Assembly (NCBI RefSeq): GCF_007004645.1 | Contig: NZ_ML660019.1 | Span: forward strand, 1,446,437-1,510,436 | DNA from: Aliiroseovarius halocynthiae | GTDB taxonomy: Bacteria > Pseudomonadota > Alphaproteobacteria > Rhodobacterales > Rhodobacteraceae | Direction: 5' to 3' | DNA length: 64,000 nt | In this document: positions 9,301 through 18,683 of the stretch, in pieces | How positions within the stretch are numbered: position 1 is the first letter of the stretch | How the letters are laid out: every line of letters starts with the position of its first letter | Translations under genes and position numbers: made by a program | The notes under the pieces: generated by a model | What the model was told of the DNA's origin: nothing | The model's input: the letters and a program-made list of their open reading frames with translations, nothing else | Databases searched by the model: none

Positions 9301-10013
9301 AGGGAAGAGAAGTTGGTGCCGGTGCCCGAGCCGTATTTGAACAGGCGTGCTTCGCGGACCCAAAGATCCATGATACCGCCCTCGCCCACCAGATCATCAC
9401 CGATCGACTGGATGAAGCAGGCATGCGGCTGCGGATGTTCATAGCTGGATTTAGAGCGGGTCAGCTTGCGGGTCTTGTGGTCGACATAATAATGGCCCTG
9501 TGCTGGACCATCAATGCCGTATGCCCAATGCAGACCGGTGTTGAACCATTGCGGGCTGTTGGGCGCAGCGCGCTGACTGGCGAGCATGTGACGCATTTCG
9601 TCGAAATAGGCACGGGCGTCTTCTTCGGTGGTAAAGTAACCACCTTTCCAACCCCAATACGCCCACGCGCCCGCCAAACGATCAAACACCTGCTTCGCCG
9701 AGGTTTCGCCCCCAAAACGTTCGTCTTCAGGCAGATCCGCCATCGCCTTGTCATCAGGAACCGAGCGCCACAGAAACTCGGGGACGTCTTTTTCTTTTAC
9801 TTTCTTCAGTGCAGCGGGGACGCCAGCCTTGCGGAAGTATTTCTGCGCAATCACATCGGATGCCACTTGGCTCCAACTCGAGGGAACTTCGCATTCGTCG
9901 AGTTTAAATACGATGGTGCCATCCGGGTTTCGAATTTCCGAAGACGTCGTATTGAAGTCCAGCTCGGAATAAGCGCCTTGTCCTGCTTTTGTGAATTTGC
10001 GTTCAATCTTCAT
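6306..10013 (-). CDS. nrdJ: Adenosylcobalamin-dependent (class II) ribonucleotide reductase
   Basis: 1235 aa, typical for the long alphaproteobacterial NrdJ. It reduces ribonucleotides to deoxyribonucleotides using a radical generated from adenosyl-B12, so it works with or without oxygen. The active-site signature SNPCSEY places the radical Cys at C476 and the Glu at E478, and NSNNSVRV (substrate-binding region) precedes it. The C-terminus ends in a cysteine cluster (CGEC, CMKC, CGSTTGC, residues 1208-1234), a zinc-ribbon-like tail with the reducible cysteines. A low-complexity linker separates it from the core. Two NrdR boxes upstream indicate dNTP-responsive repression. Confidence 0.97.
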   Translation of the reverse strand: MKIERKFTKAGQGAYSELDFNTTSSEIRNPDGTIVFKLDECEVPSSWSQVASDVIAQKYFRKAGVPAALKKVKEKDVPEFLWRSVPDDKAMADLPEDERFGGETSAKQVFDRLAGAWAYWGWKGGYFTTEEDARAYFDEMRHMLASQRAAPNSPQWFNTGLHWAYGIDGPAQGHYYVDHKTRKLTRSKSSYEHPQPHACFIQSIGDDLVGEGGIMDLWVREARLFKYGSGTGTNFSSLRAAQEPLSGGGKSSGLMGFLKIGDRAAGAIKSGGTTRRAAKMVIVDADHPDIEEYINWKVKEEQKVASLVAGSKMHEEHLNHIFAAIRAWDGKEEDAYDPKTNEGLKSAIRAAKKVAIPENYVKRVLDYAKQGFGSIEFPTYDTDWDSEAYATVSGQNSNNSVRVTDSFLKAVEDDADWELIRRTDGSVAKTIKARDLWEQIGHAAWSCADPGIQYHDTVNAWHTCPEDGAIRGSNPCSEYMFLDDTACNLASMNLLTFLKDGTFQAEDYMHATRLWTITLEISVMMAQFPSKEIAELSYVFRTLGLGYANIGGLLMNMGYGYDSDEGRALCGALTAIMTGVSYATSAEIAGELGAFEGYERNKDHMLRVIRNHRNAAYGASEGYEDLAVKPVPLDLKNCPDAKLVDLAMGAWDEAYALGEKHGYRNAQVSVIAPTGTIGLVMDCDTTGIEPDFALVKFKKLAGGGYFKIINRSVPAALEKLGYDSAQIEEVIAYAVGHGTMGNAPAINHTTLIGHGFGQNEIEKIEAALSSAFDIRFVFNQWTLGEEFCTNVLGIPTEKLNDPEFNLLRHLGFTRQDIEAANDHVLGTMTLEGAPHLKEEHYNVFDCANPCGKKGKRFLSVDSHIHMMAAAQSFISGAISKTINMPNDATIEDCQKAYELSWSLGVKANALYRDGSKLSQPLAAALVEDDEEAEEILASGSAHEKAVTLAEKIIEKVVIKEVARGREKLPERRKGYTQKAIVGGHKVYLRTGEYEDGNLGEIFIDMHKEGAGFRAMMNNFAIAVSVGLQYGVPLEEFVDAFTFTKFEPAGMVQGNDSIKNATSILDYIFRELAVSYLDRTDLAHVKPQGAAFDDLGRGEEEGVSNVQEPSESAATKSLEVLKQISSTGYLRKRLPQELVVLQGGAEAGGTALAGTDPVATLNTLVPETAGGDTAVVDTAVTEASVSTGTVNSIDARTKAKMQGYEGDPCGECGNYTLVRNGTCMKCNTCGSTTGCS

Positions 10014-10206
10014 TGTGCCCTGTCCAGTCCCTTAAGTGGTTCCCCGCAACCTTCGGATGCGCGATACCTGCCCGCTTCGGTCAAATCTTTGCTGGTCGGA
10101 TTCGCGAGAGAGCAGGCAAAGGATCAGCGTTGGCCGCCGCGCACAACAAAGTGCCGCACCTTGTTTACTTCCGTCATCGAAGCTTTCCCCTGCGCCGTCC
10201 CGCAAG

Positions 10207-10254
10207 CCACTATATATTGTGGCCCTTTTGACTAGCCCCCACAATCTGGCGTAG
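10207..10254. promoter_or_regulatory. Tandem NrdR boxes upstream of nrdJ
   Basis: CCACTATATATTGTGG (10207-10222) matches 14 of 16 positions of the NrdR box consensus acaCwAtATaTwGtgt. A second, weaker copy CCACAATCTGGCGTAG (10239-10254; 9 of 16) begins exactly 32 bases away, three helical turns. NrdR is the ATP/dATP-sensing repressor of ribonucleotide reductase genes and binds paired boxes at such spacing. The pair sits about 195-240 bases before the nrdJ start. Confidence 0.8.
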
Positions 10255-10682
10255 TCGGCCCTATTAGGTCAACGACAAATACTGAGATATCCCCAACTCT
10301 TTTCTATTGACGGTATTTGGAAACGTGACCCCAGCTCTGCAAGAATTGATTCCCAGCGCCAAACCACCTAAGGGCGAGCCGTGCTTTTGCTAGAAATTTA
10401 GATACGTTAGGTGAGGATCAGAAGACTCAACTTGAAGCGACGTCACACGTTTCACCGTTTTGCCCCGATCGGCGGCGATTGCGGAGAATTGGCAACATGA
10501 ACATTCGAATTTGTTTTCATATAGGGGAAAATGGTGCCAAGCGCGCGTGTTTGATCATCTCTCAAGGCGACTCACATTTTGTGGACACACCTCAAACAGT
10601 TGGCAGATCGGGCAATCATGGCGCTCCGTATACTCCACGAACCCGTGGAAGCTTACAGCGCGATATTTATACAGGAGGAAAG
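10255..10682. other. Intergenic stretch between nrdJ and tRNA-Pro
   Basis: About 430 bases without a supported gene. One open frame starts at an ATG (10497) and reads MNIRICFHIGENG before losing any protein-like character and running antisense through the tRNA. It may be the remnant of a gene start, but it is not supported as functional. I saw no riboswitch or terminator here. Confidence 0.4.
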
Positions 10683-10759
10683 TGGTCGGGACGGCAAGAT
10701 TCGAACTTGCGACCCCCTGTACCCAAAACAGGTGCGCTACCAGACTGCGCTACGCCCCG
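10683..10759 (-). tRNA. tRNA-Pro (anticodon TGG)
   Basis: A complete 77-base cloverleaf on the minus strand with encoded CCA. The acceptor CGGGGCG pairs with CGTCCCG (one G-T). The anticodon arm CCTGT-TTTGGGT-ACAGG gives anticodon TGG, and the T arm is CAAG-TTCGAAT-CTTG with an extra closing pair. It lies between the nrdJ upstream region and the DUF192 gene. Confidence 0.96.
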
Positions 10760-10830
10760 AACGCCCCCTCCTTACCGATCTGTTCTGGCAATGAAAAGAC
10801 CGAAACAGCACAAAATGTGCAGCTGGGAAA

Positions 10831-11328
10831 TTAATCTGATACATTTCCGTCGCATGGCCACAGCGCGATAGACTGATCAAGTGATAAATGCTGCATTTCG
10901 CTGCCTTCCGAGATGCCAAGACGCTCGGCCATCCCACCGTTCACTTCCAGCACAGCGATCACCCCGCGCCCTCCGTCAATCGAAGTAAGATCATGCGGGA
11001 CGGCGTTATGGTGGACTCGTGATATCGTCCCGTCCGATTGCACAAAAATCATGTCCAATGGAATCAGTGTATTTTTCATCCAAAAGCTGACTGGCTGTGC
11101 GATTTCAAACAGAAACAGCATCCCATGTGTCATGGGCATCTCTTCTCGGAACATCAACCCCTGCGCACGCTCTTGCGGATCATCAGCAACTTCGACACGA
11201 AAGGCCGCTTGCCCCCAAGGGCCGCGTAGGCTGACGCGATCCCGCGTACATTCTGCGGCAAGTACAGCCGATGAATTCACAAAAGCAGCCAGTCCGAGGG
11301 CGACAGCACCTGTAGACCGCGGGATCAT
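10831..11328 (-). CDS. DUF192 family secreted protein
   Basis: 165 aa from the ATG at 11328, which opens a signal peptide (MIPRSTGAVALGLAAF to SSAVLAA, about 24 residues). The body carries DUF192 hallmarks: RAQGLMFRE, GMLFLFE, VSFWMKNTLIPLDMIFV and VLEVNGG. The function of the family is not established. Its ATG overlaps the stop of the cold-shock gene by one base (TGATG), so it is probably translated from the same message. A longer start at 11364 would spoil the signal peptide. Confidence 0.88.
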   Translation of the reverse strand: MIPRSTGAVALGLAAFVNSSAVLAAECTRDRVSLRGPWGQAAFRVEVADDPQERAQGLMFREEMPMTHGMLFLFEIAQPVSFWMKNTLIPLDMIFVQSDGTISRVHHNAVPHDLTSIDGGRGVIAVLEVNGGMAERLGISEGSEMQHLSLDQSIALWPCDGNVSD

Positions 11329-11873
11329 CAGGCCTCTGATCCGCTTTCGACTGCAGCATCCCACGCATGTACAGACACGGCCATCCGACCTCGTTTGCCA
11401 TCAGCCGCGCGAATGCTGATTGCTTCGCCCGGCTGAAGATCTGCCAAGCCCGAGCGACGAAGCACCTCGACATGCACAAAAATATCGGCTGAGCTGCCGA
11501 AGGCATTGGCAAAACCGAACCCTTTTGCCTTGTCGAACCACTTCACACGAGCTGGCTCCATTTCACCGATGCTATCAGGGTCAACCAAACCATCAGCGAG
11601 TTCTTCCAACTGCTGGACGCTCTCGCCTTCAGGGGGAGAAATCGACAGTACACTAACAGCCTGACGACCGCGATCTGTGGCTTGAACCATGATCTCGATG
11701 CTAGAACCATCAGCAACTGAACTTTGACCAAAGTTACGCAACACATTGGCATGCAACAGAATATCTGCTCCGCCTTCGTTCGAAACAACGAATCCAAACC
11801 CTTTACTCGGGTCGAACCACTTTACCTGACCATGTACAACATCTGAAACGCGAGCGTCGCCGATCTGCGCCAT
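11328..11873 (-). CDS. Two-domain cold-shock protein
   Basis: 181 aa from the ATG at 11873, which has AGAGG five bases before it; a TTG start at 11888 is less likely. It holds two cold-shock (OB-fold) domains, each with RNP1-like motifs: VKWFDPSKGFGFV near the N-terminus and VKWFDKAKGFGFA about 90 residues later, joined by an acidic linker. Such proteins bind single-stranded RNA or DNA and melt secondary structure. Double-domain forms are common in alphaproteobacteria. It is coupled to the DUF192 gene downstream. Confidence 0.93.
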   Translation of the reverse strand: MAQIGDARVSDVVHGQVKWFDPSKGFGFVVSNEGGADILLHANVLRNFGQSSVADGSSIEIMVQATDRGRQAVSVLSISPPEGESVQQLEELADGLVDPDSIGEMEPARVKWFDKAKGFGFANAFGSSADIFVHVEVLRRSGLADLQPGEAISIRAADGKRGRMAVSVHAWDAAVESGSEA

Positions 11874-11985
11874 ATCAACCTCTAGCAATTACCTACCCCG
11901 CTACACTATTGGTGTGTTTACTCGGGTGACGCAAGCCCCAACGCCCTGTATTTTTGGATAGGTATTTCTTGTAAGTAATTTATTT

Positions 11986-12591
11986 TCAAGGATTCAGGCG
12001 CGTTACCTGCCATGCTGAGCCATCTGCCTCGCGCGTCCACCGGAACCGATCATGCAGGCGGAAAGCGCCGTCTGCCCAGAACTCGATTTCGCTGGGTCGA
12101 AGCCGATATCCACCCCAAAACTCAGGGCGTTTCGGATACGCACCATGCTGTGTTGTTGCTCTCGCGACTTGCGCCATAAGGCTCGCGCGGGATGACAAAG
12201 GCTGGCTTTGTCGAGACGCCCACGCTCCTAACTTGCTTTTGAGCGACCGCGAAGCAAAGTACTCGTCCGCCAGCGCTCCGTCCTCCCGGGTCACGGTGCC
12301 TCGCACCCGAATCTGCCGGCGCAGAGATTTCCAATGCATGACAAAAGCGGCCTTTCCCACCTGCTCAATCTCTTGTGCCTTGATTGATCCATAATTCGTG
12401 TAGAAGACGAACGCATCATCCTCAATATCTTTCAACAACACCATCCGCGCGTTCGGCATTCCATCAGCATCGACCGTGGACAGCGCGATGGCATTGGGGT
12501 CGTTCAACTCCGATTTCTCTGCCTCGGCCAACCAATTGCGGGCAATGGCAAACGGGTCTTCGCCTTCAAATATTCCGTCACGTTCAGGCAT
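11986..12591 (-). CDS. pdxH: Pyridoxamine 5'-phosphate oxidase
   Basis: 201 aa, normal for PdxH. It oxidises PNP or PMP to pyridoxal 5'-phosphate with FMN, the final step of vitamin B6 synthesis and salvage. The FMN-binding stretch [33 protein letters not shown] and the C-terminal HDRFRW are all recognisable. It is divergent from fabI, with 158 bases between, and stands alone. Confidence 0.95.
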   Translation of the reverse strand: MPERDGIFEGEDPFAIARNWLAEAEKSELNDPNAIALSTVDADGMPNARMVLLKDIEDDAFVFYTNYGSIKAQEIEQVGKAAFVMHWKSLRRQIRVRGTVTREDGALADEYFASRSLKSKLGAWASRQSQPLSSRASLMAQVARATTQHGAYPKRPEFWGGYRLRPSEIEFWADGAFRLHDRFRWTREADGSAWQVTRLNP

Positions 12592-12749
12592 TTGTATTCC
12601 TTTTCACTCGGACCATAATCGCATTAGCACCCAAAATAGGTGGGCCAAATCCCGCCCTTTCACAAGCACATAGCGCCATGCCGGACTTGAAGACGTACCG
12701 TCAATCGCATAAACGGTCTTAACGCAGTATCGCGGGACGAGGAATATTT

Positions 12750-13568
12750 ATGTCGACCGAATTGATGAAGGGAAAGCGCGGCCTGATTATGGGTCTCGCG
12801 AATGATAAATCCATTGCATGGGGAATTGCGAAAGCCTGCGCCGAAGCCGGGGCCGAGCTTGCATTCTCTTATCAGGGTGAGGCGCTGAAGAAGCGCGTGG
12901 TGCCTTTGGCCGATCAGCTTGGGTCTGACCTTGTGCTGGAATGTGATGTGTCTGATCAGGGGTCGATCGACACCCTGTTTGCCGAGCTGGAAAAAACATG
13001 GGGCAAACTGGACTTCATCGTTCATGCCATCGGTTTCTCGGACAAAAACGAGCTTCGTGGCCGTTACGTCGACACCAGCCCCGAGAATTTCCGCATGACC
13101 ATGGACATTTCGGTTTACAGCTTCACCGCTGTGGCGCGCCGCGCAGCCGATCTTATGTCCGATGGTGGCTCGATGCTGACGCTGACATATTACGGGGCCG
13201 AACAGGTAATGCCGCATTATAACGTCATGGGCGTTGCGAAGGCTGCTCTTGAAGCTTCCGTGCGCTATCTGGCCGAGGATCTGGGCAAAGACGGCATCCG
13301 CGTCAACTCGATCTCGGCTGGCCCGATCAAGACATTGGCTGCGTCGGGTATCGGAGATTTCCGCTATATCCTGAAGTGGAACGAGCTGAACTCGCCCCTG
13401 CGTCGCAATGTATCCACCACAGATGTCGGCAATTCTGCTTTGTATCTGCTGTCGGATCTGGGATCTGGTGTAACCGGCGAGACCCATCACGTTGATGCGG
13501 GATATCACGTGGTTGGTATGAAAGCCGTCGACGCCCCCGACATCGACGTGACCACCGGCCGCAAGTAA
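12750..13568 (+). CDS. fabI: Enoyl-[acyl-carrier-protein] reductase (NADH)
   Basis: 272 aa, full length. It reduces enoyl-ACP in the last step of each fatty-acid elongation cycle. It is a short-chain dehydrogenase with the FabI-type cofactor loop GLANDKSIAWGIA (15-27), the catalytic Tyr and Lys at Y157 and K164 (YNVMGVAK), Y147 in LTYYGAEQ, and SAGPIKTLAASGI. It is followed 12 bases later by gpt with its own GGAG site, so the two are probably co-transcribed. Confidence 0.96.
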   Translation: MSTELMKGKRGLIMGLANDKSIAWGIAKACAEAGAELAFSYQGEALKKRVVPLADQLGSDLVLECDVSDQGSIDTLFAELEKTWGKLDFIVHAIGFSDKNELRGRYVDTSPENFRMTMDISVYSFTAVARRAADLMSDGGSMLTLTYYGAEQVMPHYNVMGVAKAALEASVRYLAEDLGKDGIRVNSISAGPIKTLAASGIGDFRYILKWNELNSPLRRNVSTTDVGNSALYLLSDLGSGVTGETHHVDAGYHVVGMKAVDAPDIDVTTGRK

Positions 13569-13580
13569 GGAGCGCATGCC

Positions 13581-14084
13581 ATGAGCGATCGTCTTCCGCA
13601 TGAAAAAGGCTTTCACATCAGCTGGGATCAAATTCATCGTGACAGCCGTGCGCTGGCTTGGCGTCTGGACGGACAGGGGCCGGATGACGGCGCATGGCGC
13701 GCGATTGTCGCAATTACCCGCGGTGGCATGGCCCCGGCGATGATCGTGAGCCGCGAATTGGATGTCCGCACCGTCGATACGATTTCGGTTCGATCCTATC
13801 ACCATCAGTCGCAAGGCGAAGCCGAAGTGCTGAAAGCACCTGACGCGACGATTATGGGCGATGGCGAGGGTATTCTGATTATCGACGATCTGGTCGATAG
13901 CGGCAAAACGCTTGAACTGGTACGTGATATGTATCCCAAAGCGCATTTCGCCACGGTCTATGCCAAGCCGAAAGGCCGCCCGCAGGTGGATACGTTTATT
14001 ACGGAAGTTAGCCAAGACACGTGGATCTTCTTCCCTTGGGATATGGCCCTTCAATATGTCGAGCCTTATCGCGGAACGGACTAA
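13581..14084 (+). CDS. gpt: Xanthine phosphoribosyltransferase
   Basis: 167 aa. It converts xanthine or guanine and PRPP to XMP or GMP in purine salvage. The PRPP-binding motif is [14 protein letters not shown] (about residues 97-110), preceded by [10 protein letters not shown], and the C-terminal WIFFPWD is typical of the Gpt branch. It probably forms an operon with fabI, and transcription should stop at the strong hairpin right after it. Confidence 0.93.
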   Translation: MSDRLPHEKGFHISWDQIHRDSRALAWRLDGQGPDDGAWRAIVAITRGGMAPAMIVSRELDVRTVDTISVRSYHHQSQGEAEVLKAPDATIMGDGEGILIIDDLVDSGKTLELVRDMYPKAHFATVYAKPKGRPQVDTFITEVSQDTWIFFPWDMALQYVEPYRGTD

Positions 14085-14096
14085 ACGCTTCCCATA

Positions 14097-14137
14097 GAAA
14101 CCAAAAAGCCCCGGCAGTGCCGGGGCTTTTTGGTTTC
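14097..14137. terminator. Bidirectional intrinsic terminator
   Basis: A perfect 19-bp inverted repeat (arms 14097-14115 and 14119-14137, loop AGT) with a GCCCCGGC core flanked by A5 and T5. It lies between the converging gpt and DUF4167 genes and can serve both. Confidence 0.92.
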
Positions 14138-14151
14138 CACTGTCAGGCCAC

Positions 14152-14745
14152 TTATTCAGCAGCCTCCCCCGAAGGGTCAGAAGCCTCGGCCACAGGAGCT
14201 GGCGCAGCATCTGTCGAGGCTGCATCATCTTTGCGAGCTGCAGGTTTGCGCGGCTTTCGTGCACGCGAGGGCTGTCGACGTGGCTTGCTTTCCGGCGTCT
14301 CGACCAATCCATTGTCACTTGTTTCAGCCACTTCAGGCTGAGGGGCCTGCCCCAGATCGGGCTGATCGCCTTCACCCGGCACGGATTGCTCTGGTGTGGG
14401 ATTGGCCGATGCATCAGCCCGGTCGGCACGTGCGCCCTTGTCACGTTGCTGGCGCTCGCGATTTTGCTGATCAGCCTGCTGGCGGCGTGTTTCAATTTCG
14501 CGCTGAGCTTCGCCCAGAAGACGGGTGTAATGCTCGGCATGTTGCTGGAAATTCTCTCCGGCCACACGGTCGTTCGACAGGAACGCATCGCGGGTCAGCT
14601 GGTTATATTTGTCGATAATCTGCTGCGGCGTCCCGCGCACCTTACCCTCGGGGCCCGAGCTGTCAAAAACTCGGTTGATAATGTTTCCCGGGTTGTTCCG
14701 GTTGCGGTTCGACTTGTTGCGCGAACGTGATTTCGACGATCTCAT
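14152..14745 (-). CDS. DUF4167 domain protein
   Basis: 197 aa. The N-terminal 85 residues fit DUF4167: a basic start rich in R, N and S, then INRVFDSSGPEGKVRGT and YNQLTRDAFLSNDRVAGE. The family is confined mostly to alphaproteobacteria and is presumed RNA- or nucleic-acid-associated; its function is unproven. The remaining half is a low-complexity Q/R then A/P/E tail, probably disordered. It is read toward gpt and shares its terminator. Confidence 0.88.
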   Translation of the reverse strand: MRSSKSRSRNKSNRNRNNPGNIINRVFDSSGPEGKVRGTPQQIIDKYNQLTRDAFLSNDRVAGENFQQHAEHYTRLLGEAQREIETRRQQADQQNRERQQRDKGARADRADASANPTPEQSVPGEGDQPDLGQAPQPEVAETSDNGLVETPESKPRRQPSRARKPRKPAARKDDAASTDAAPAPVAEASDPSGEAAE

Positions 14746-14988
14746 ATAATGTATCCGATTTCAGCACAGTCTTGCGGCGCGTGCCGCGCTGTTGTCTCGG
14801 TCATTGGCTGCTTCACAGCCGGATGATCCGATTTTTAGGGCTTGCTCTCAGCGGCGGTCCGTTGGGACTGCAGCGCTGATACCCTTGCTAACCATGTGGC
14901 TGGACAAAACACAAGCCTTATGTGGAAACTTTGCCAGATTTGGCAATGTTTTGCATCATAACCTGTGGTCAATGACACAGCCTAAAGG

Positions 14989-15837
14989 TTACGGACCCGA
15001 AAACCCCGCAGCGGCGACAACGCGATCTTTTCCCGCGAGATCCTGATGAACACTGACATCCCGAAAGCCTGCGCTGCGGCAAAGTTCGGACACAGCCTGA
15101 CCTTGCAGGTATCCAATCTCAAGCAACAACCGCCCGCCCTGCACCAAGTGATCTGGCGCGTTTCGGGCAATTTGCCGATACGCATCCAACCCATCCCCGC
15201 CCGGCGTCAGCGCCATATGCGGCTCCCACTCGCGGACTTCAGGGGAAAGATCACCCATCTCATCTTGGGTGATGTAAGGCGGATTTGATACAATCAGATC
15301 AAACTGCGCCTCATCGCCAAGCGGGCCAAACCAGCTGCCAGTGTGAAACACGACACGATCCTGAACGCCAAGCTGCATTGCGTTGCGTTTTGCGACGGAT
15401 ACGGCCTTGTCTGACACGTCCACCCCCTGCCCAACTGCCCCAGGGCATTCAGCCAGCAAAGACAATAGGATACAGCCAGACCCTGTCCCAAGATCCAAAA
15501 CTGATCGAAATGGCCCAGACAAAGCCAGATCGACCAGAAGCTCGGTATCTGGGCGCGGGTCCAGCACGTCGGGGGTCACAATGAATTCCCGCCCATAGAA
15601 AGCGCGCTGACCGACGATTTGAGCGACGGGCTGGCGATTGAGGCGGGCCTCGATGGCCCGCTCGAACGCACATGTCTGATCCGCGGTAACATCGTCATGC
15701 AGCACCATTGTCAGGCGGCTGCGATCCACATCCAGCGCATGGGCCAACAATATGCGCGCGTCGCGGGCCGGATCTTCAATCCCCGCCTGCCGTAATCGCG
15801 GCACAGCACCGGCCAGCAGCACGGACCCCGTCGTCAC
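14989..15837 (-). CDS. prmC: Release factor glutamine methyltransferase
   Basis: 282 aa. It methylates the Gln of the GGQ motif in RF1 and RF2 using SAM. The Rossmann motif DLGTGSG (115-121) binds SAM, and the substrate-Gln motif NPPY is at 185-188. It overlaps prfA by four bases (ATGA), so enzyme and substrate are made from one message. Confidence 0.96.
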   Translation of the reverse strand: MTTGSVLLAGAVPRLRQAGIEDPARDARILLAHALDVDRSRLTMVLHDDVTADQTCAFERAIEARLNRQPVAQIVGQRAFYGREFIVTPDVLDPRPDTELLVDLALSGPFRSVLDLGTGSGCILLSLLAECPGAVGQGVDVSDKAVSVAKRNAMQLGVQDRVVFHTGSWFGPLGDEAQFDLIVSNPPYITQDEMGDLSPEVREWEPHMALTPGGDGLDAYRQIARNAPDHLVQGGRLLLEIGYLQGQAVSELCRSAGFRDVSVHQDLAGKDRVVAAAGFSGP

Positions 15838-16907
15838 GCGTCCAGATCCGCAAGTTGCGCTGCTTGGGCTTCTGCAGTCAGGGCGTCCACAATCTCGTCC
15901 AGATCGCCATTCATGACCTGATCCAACTTATAAAGCGTCAGATTGATACGGTGATCCGTCATCCGGCCTTGGGGGAAGTTATAAGTGCGGATCCGCTCGG
16001 AACGATCCCCAGACCCAACCTGAGACTTCCTGTCCGCCGCACGTTCGCTGTCGACCCGTTGACGTTCCAGATCATACAGCCGCGCCTTCAAAACCTGCAT
16101 CGCAATCTCGCGGTTGCGGTGCTGAGACTTCTCGGAACTGACCACCATGATCCCCGTGGGCAGGTGGGTGATGCGCACAGCCGAATCTGTCGTGTTCACG
16201 TGCTGACCGCCTGACCCAGACGCGCGCATTGTGTCGATCCGCAAGTCACCGGGCGCGATCTGAATGTCGACATCCTCGGCCTCGGGCAGCACAGCAACGG
16301 TGGCAGCCGAGGTATGGATCCGCCCGCCGCTTTCCGTTTCCGGCACGCGCTGAACGCGGTGCACGCCGCTTTCGTACTTCAGTCGCGCAAAGACGCCCTC
16401 GCCCTTCACATGGGCCGTCACGTCCTTGACGCCGCCAAGCTCGGACAGATTTTGTTCGACGATATCAAAGCTCCAACCGCGAGCTTCGGCATAGCGTTGA
16501 TACATCCGCAGCAGGTCACCGGCGAACAAAGCTGCCTCGTCCCCGCCCGTGCCGGGGCGGATTTCGATCATTGCCGGGCGCGCATCTGCCGCGTCTTTGG
16601 GCAACAGGGCCAGCCGCATGGATTGCTCTATCTCGGGCAGACGCAGGCGCAGATCAGGCAGTTCTTCCTCGGCCAGCTCCCGCATATCTGGGTCGTCCAT
16701 CATCGCCTCAGCCTCGGCGATATCATCAAGAAGCCGCTGATAGAGGGCGATTTCATCCACCACCGGCTTCAGCTCGGCATATTCGCGTCCAAGTGCGGCA
16801 ATCTCGTCCCCTGACAGACCTTCGGCCATGCGGGCTTCGAGATACTGAAAGCGCTCGGTGATCGCGTTGAGTTTTTCCATAGGAACCATGGGGATGGTGT
16901 CCATCAT
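15834..16907 (-). CDS. prfA: Peptide chain release factor 1
   Basis: 357 aa. It terminates translation at UAA and UAG. The stop-codon-reading PxT motif appears as PET (189-191), and the GGQ that triggers peptidyl-tRNA hydrolysis is at 233-235 ([15 protein letters not shown]). Several in-frame starts exist (16907, 16904, 16889, 16880) and none has a strong ribosome-binding site, so the N-terminus is uncertain by up to nine residues. It forms an operon with prmC. Confidence 0.96.
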   Translation of the reverse strand: MMDTIPMVPMEKLNAITERFQYLEARMAEGLSGDEIAALGREYAELKPVVDEIALYQRLLDDIAEAEAMMDDPDMRELAEEELPDLRLRLPEIEQSMRLALLPKDAADARPAMIEIRPGTGGDEAALFAGDLLRMYQRYAEARGWSFDIVEQNLSELGGVKDVTAHVKGEGVFARLKYESGVHRVQRVPETESGGRIHTSAATVAVLPEAEDVDIQIAPGDLRIDTMRASGSGGQHVNTTDSAVRITHLPTGIMVVSSEKSQHRNREIAMQVLKARLYDLERQRVDSERAADRKSQVGSGDRSERIRTYNFPQGRMTDHRINLTLYKLDQVMNGDLDEIVDALTAEAQAAQLADLDA

Positions 16908-16951
16908 TCCGTGGATTTGGTCAAGAGGCGCAGGCGTGTTAGACTGACCAT

Positions 16952-17248
16952 ATGACGTATCGTATCGCGCTTGCTTGTCTTCTGATTGCCGCGCCGGTCC
17001 ATGCCGATGTGACCGGGCCGGGCGGTAAGGTGATCGACTGTTATTGCACCGACAGCACAGGTGGCCGGGTCGAGCTGGGTCAGTCGATCTGCCTGTATGT
17101 CAACGGTCGCGCCTTTACCGCACGCTGCGAGATGAGCCTGAACGTCCCAATGTGGCGTGAGACCGGCGATGGCTGTGTCTCAGCGCAAGGAACCCCGCAG
17201 CGCTTTATCCCACTGCCCAACACGCACCCCGTTGACCCCAAGATCTGA
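16952..17248 (+). CDS. Small exported cysteine-containing protein
   Basis: 98 aa, unrecognised family. It has a short signal peptide ([18 protein letters not shown], cut near residue 18). The mature part has four cysteines (CYC, SICLYV, ARCEMSL, DGCVSA) that could form two disulfides in the periplasm. It diverges from prfA across 44 bases, and its last 69 bases overlap the end of the DUF1499 gene tail to tail. Confidence 0.65.
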   Translation: MTYRIALACLLIAAPVHADVTGPGGKVIDCYCTDSTGGRVELGQSICLYVNGRAFTARCEMSLNVPMWRETGDGCVSAQGTPQRFIPLPNTHPVDPKI

Positions 17249-17608
17249 CTTTCCGATCACAAGATGTGCATAGATATGCAGATTACCATCTGCCTGCCAG
17301 ATCCGCGTGACATCGGGAAAGCCGAAACCGCGCGAGCGGGTCACGAAGCTATGGCCATGGTTGGTGGCGACCTCGGTGGTGCGGGGCGTTTGGCGCACGA
17401 TGTCCAGAAGACGTGCAAGCGCATCTTCAGAAAGCTCGGACAGAGGTATCACATATTTCACACCGCCGCGAAGCGTGTGGACGCCTGGCTCCATCGGGCC
17501 GGGCTGATCAGAGAACCGCGCTGGTTCAAGGGGTCTTAGGCGGGCATAGATCGCAAGCAAGGCCGCCAAAACCGCCATTGCCGCAAATATCCAGATGGTA
17601 AGTTTCAT
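17180..17608 (-). CDS. DUF1499 family membrane-anchored protein
   Basis: 142 aa. One N-terminal membrane helix (about residues 4-22), then a DUF1499-like domain with TPRTTEVATNHGHSFVTRSRGFGFPD. The function of the family is unknown. Its 3' end overlaps the small exported protein gene by 69 bases in antisense. Confidence 0.75.
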   Translation of the reverse strand: MKLTIWIFAAMAVLAALLAIYARLRPLEPARFSDQPGPMEPGVHTLRGGVKYVIPLSELSEDALARLLDIVRQTPRTTEVATNHGHSFVTRSRGFGFPDVTRIWQADGNLHIYAHLVIGKSDLGVNGVRVGQWDKALRGSLR

Positions 17609-17653
17609 AAACGGGCCTTTTCAACTGTCATAGAAAGCCCGCTAATGCGCGCC

Positions 17654-18616
17654 TTAACCACGCCTGTTATACGCCCAGAGGTTCAGGATCTCCATCGCCA
17701 CATGCGCACCCGCAATCGCGGTTGCTCCGGTGGTATCGAATGGGGGCGAGACCTCGACCACATCCCCGCCGATCACATTAATCCCCGCAAGATCGCGCAG
17801 CATGATTGATGCCTGCGCAGACGTCAGCCCGCCCCAGACCGGGGTGCCGGTTCCCGGCGCAAAGGCAGGATCCAGCGCATCAATATCGAAGGTCAGATAG
17901 GTCTTGTTGTCGCCCAGAATGGATTTGATCTTGTCCACCACCGCTTTGGGGCCGGCTTCATGCACTTCACGGGCGTCAATGATGTTAACACCCAGCGTGT
18001 CTTCGTTCGTGGTGCGGATCCCGACCTGAACCGAGCGTGCGGGATCAATCAGCCCCTCTTTCACCGCTTTATAGAACATAGTGCCATGATCCACGCGGGT
18101 CATGTCATCATCTGGCCACGTGTCTGTATGCGCATCGAATTGCAACAAGCTGAGCGGCCCGTGTTTCTTCACATGCGCACGCAAAATCGGGAAGGTGATA
18201 TAGTGATCCCCGCCCAGCGTCAGACAGGCGGCATCCTGATCAAGGATCGACGAAATATGCGCCTCAAGCGTCGCAGGGAACTGGTCGATATGGGCATAAT
18301 CGAATGCCAGATCACCATAGTCTGCGATAGCAAATTCCGACAGTACGTCGAAATCCCAGCCATAGGCCGGATCCGGGGATTGCAGGCTTGATGCTTCGCG
18401 AATGGCACGGGGGCCAAGGCGGGTTCCGGGCCGATTGGTCACGGCTTGATCAAATGGAACGCCCGTTACCGCGATGTCTACGTTGCTCAGGTCCTTCGCG
18501 TAGGAACGGCGCAGAAACGATGTCACTCCCCCAAAGGTATTTTCAAAGGAAAGCCCTTTAAATCCGTCGCGTGTGATCGCGGTATCCACCTGCTTCGCGG
18601 CGTCTTCCAATGCCAT
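17654..18616 (-). CDS. speB: Agmatinase / ureohydrolase-family enzyme
   Basis: 320 aa. A member of the arginase-agmatinase family with all metal-binding motifs: GGDH (135-138), DAHTD (161-165) and DIDALDP (244-250), which bind the two Mn ions. The sequence around VTGVPFDQAVTNRPGTRLGPRA fits agmatinases, which make putrescine from agmatine. Related enzymes use guanidinobutyrate or similar substrates, so the exact substrate is inferred. A good GGAGGA site precedes the ATG. Confidence 0.88.
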   Translation of the reverse strand: MALEDAAKQVDTAITRDGFKGLSFENTFGGVTSFLRRSYAKDLSNVDIAVTGVPFDQAVTNRPGTRLGPRAIREASSLQSPDPAYGWDFDVLSEFAIADYGDLAFDYAHIDQFPATLEAHISSILDQDAACLTLGGDHYITFPILRAHVKKHGPLSLLQFDAHTDTWPDDDMTRVDHGTMFYKAVKEGLIDPARSVQVGIRTTNEDTLGVNIIDAREVHEAGPKAVVDKIKSILGDNKTYLTFDIDALDPAFAPGTGTPVWGGLTSAQASIMLRDLAGINVIGGDVVEVSPPFDTTGATAIAGAHVAMEILNLWAYNRRG

Positions 18617-18683
18617 GACAATCCTCCTTATTGCCTAGGGTGACTAGCATATAAGCGCCGCGCACTCCAGGTATTTGATCATA

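Noticed and set aside
9054-10235. 393-codon plus-strand frame across the nrdJ start
   Set aside because: Shadow of nrdJ; it would also run through the NrdR boxes.
10014-10260. Cobalamin riboswitch upstream of the B12-dependent reductase
   Set aside because: No B12-box-like sequence was seen; NrdR boxes explain the conserved-looking elements.
10460-10871. Plus-strand frames with DSNLRPPVPKTG
   Set aside because: Again an antisense tRNA-Pro translation; the match to many deposited proteins is an annotation artefact.
12660-14588. 642-codon frame on the minus strand across fabI and gpt
   Set aside because: It covers two well-supported genes on the other strand and has no recognisable domain.
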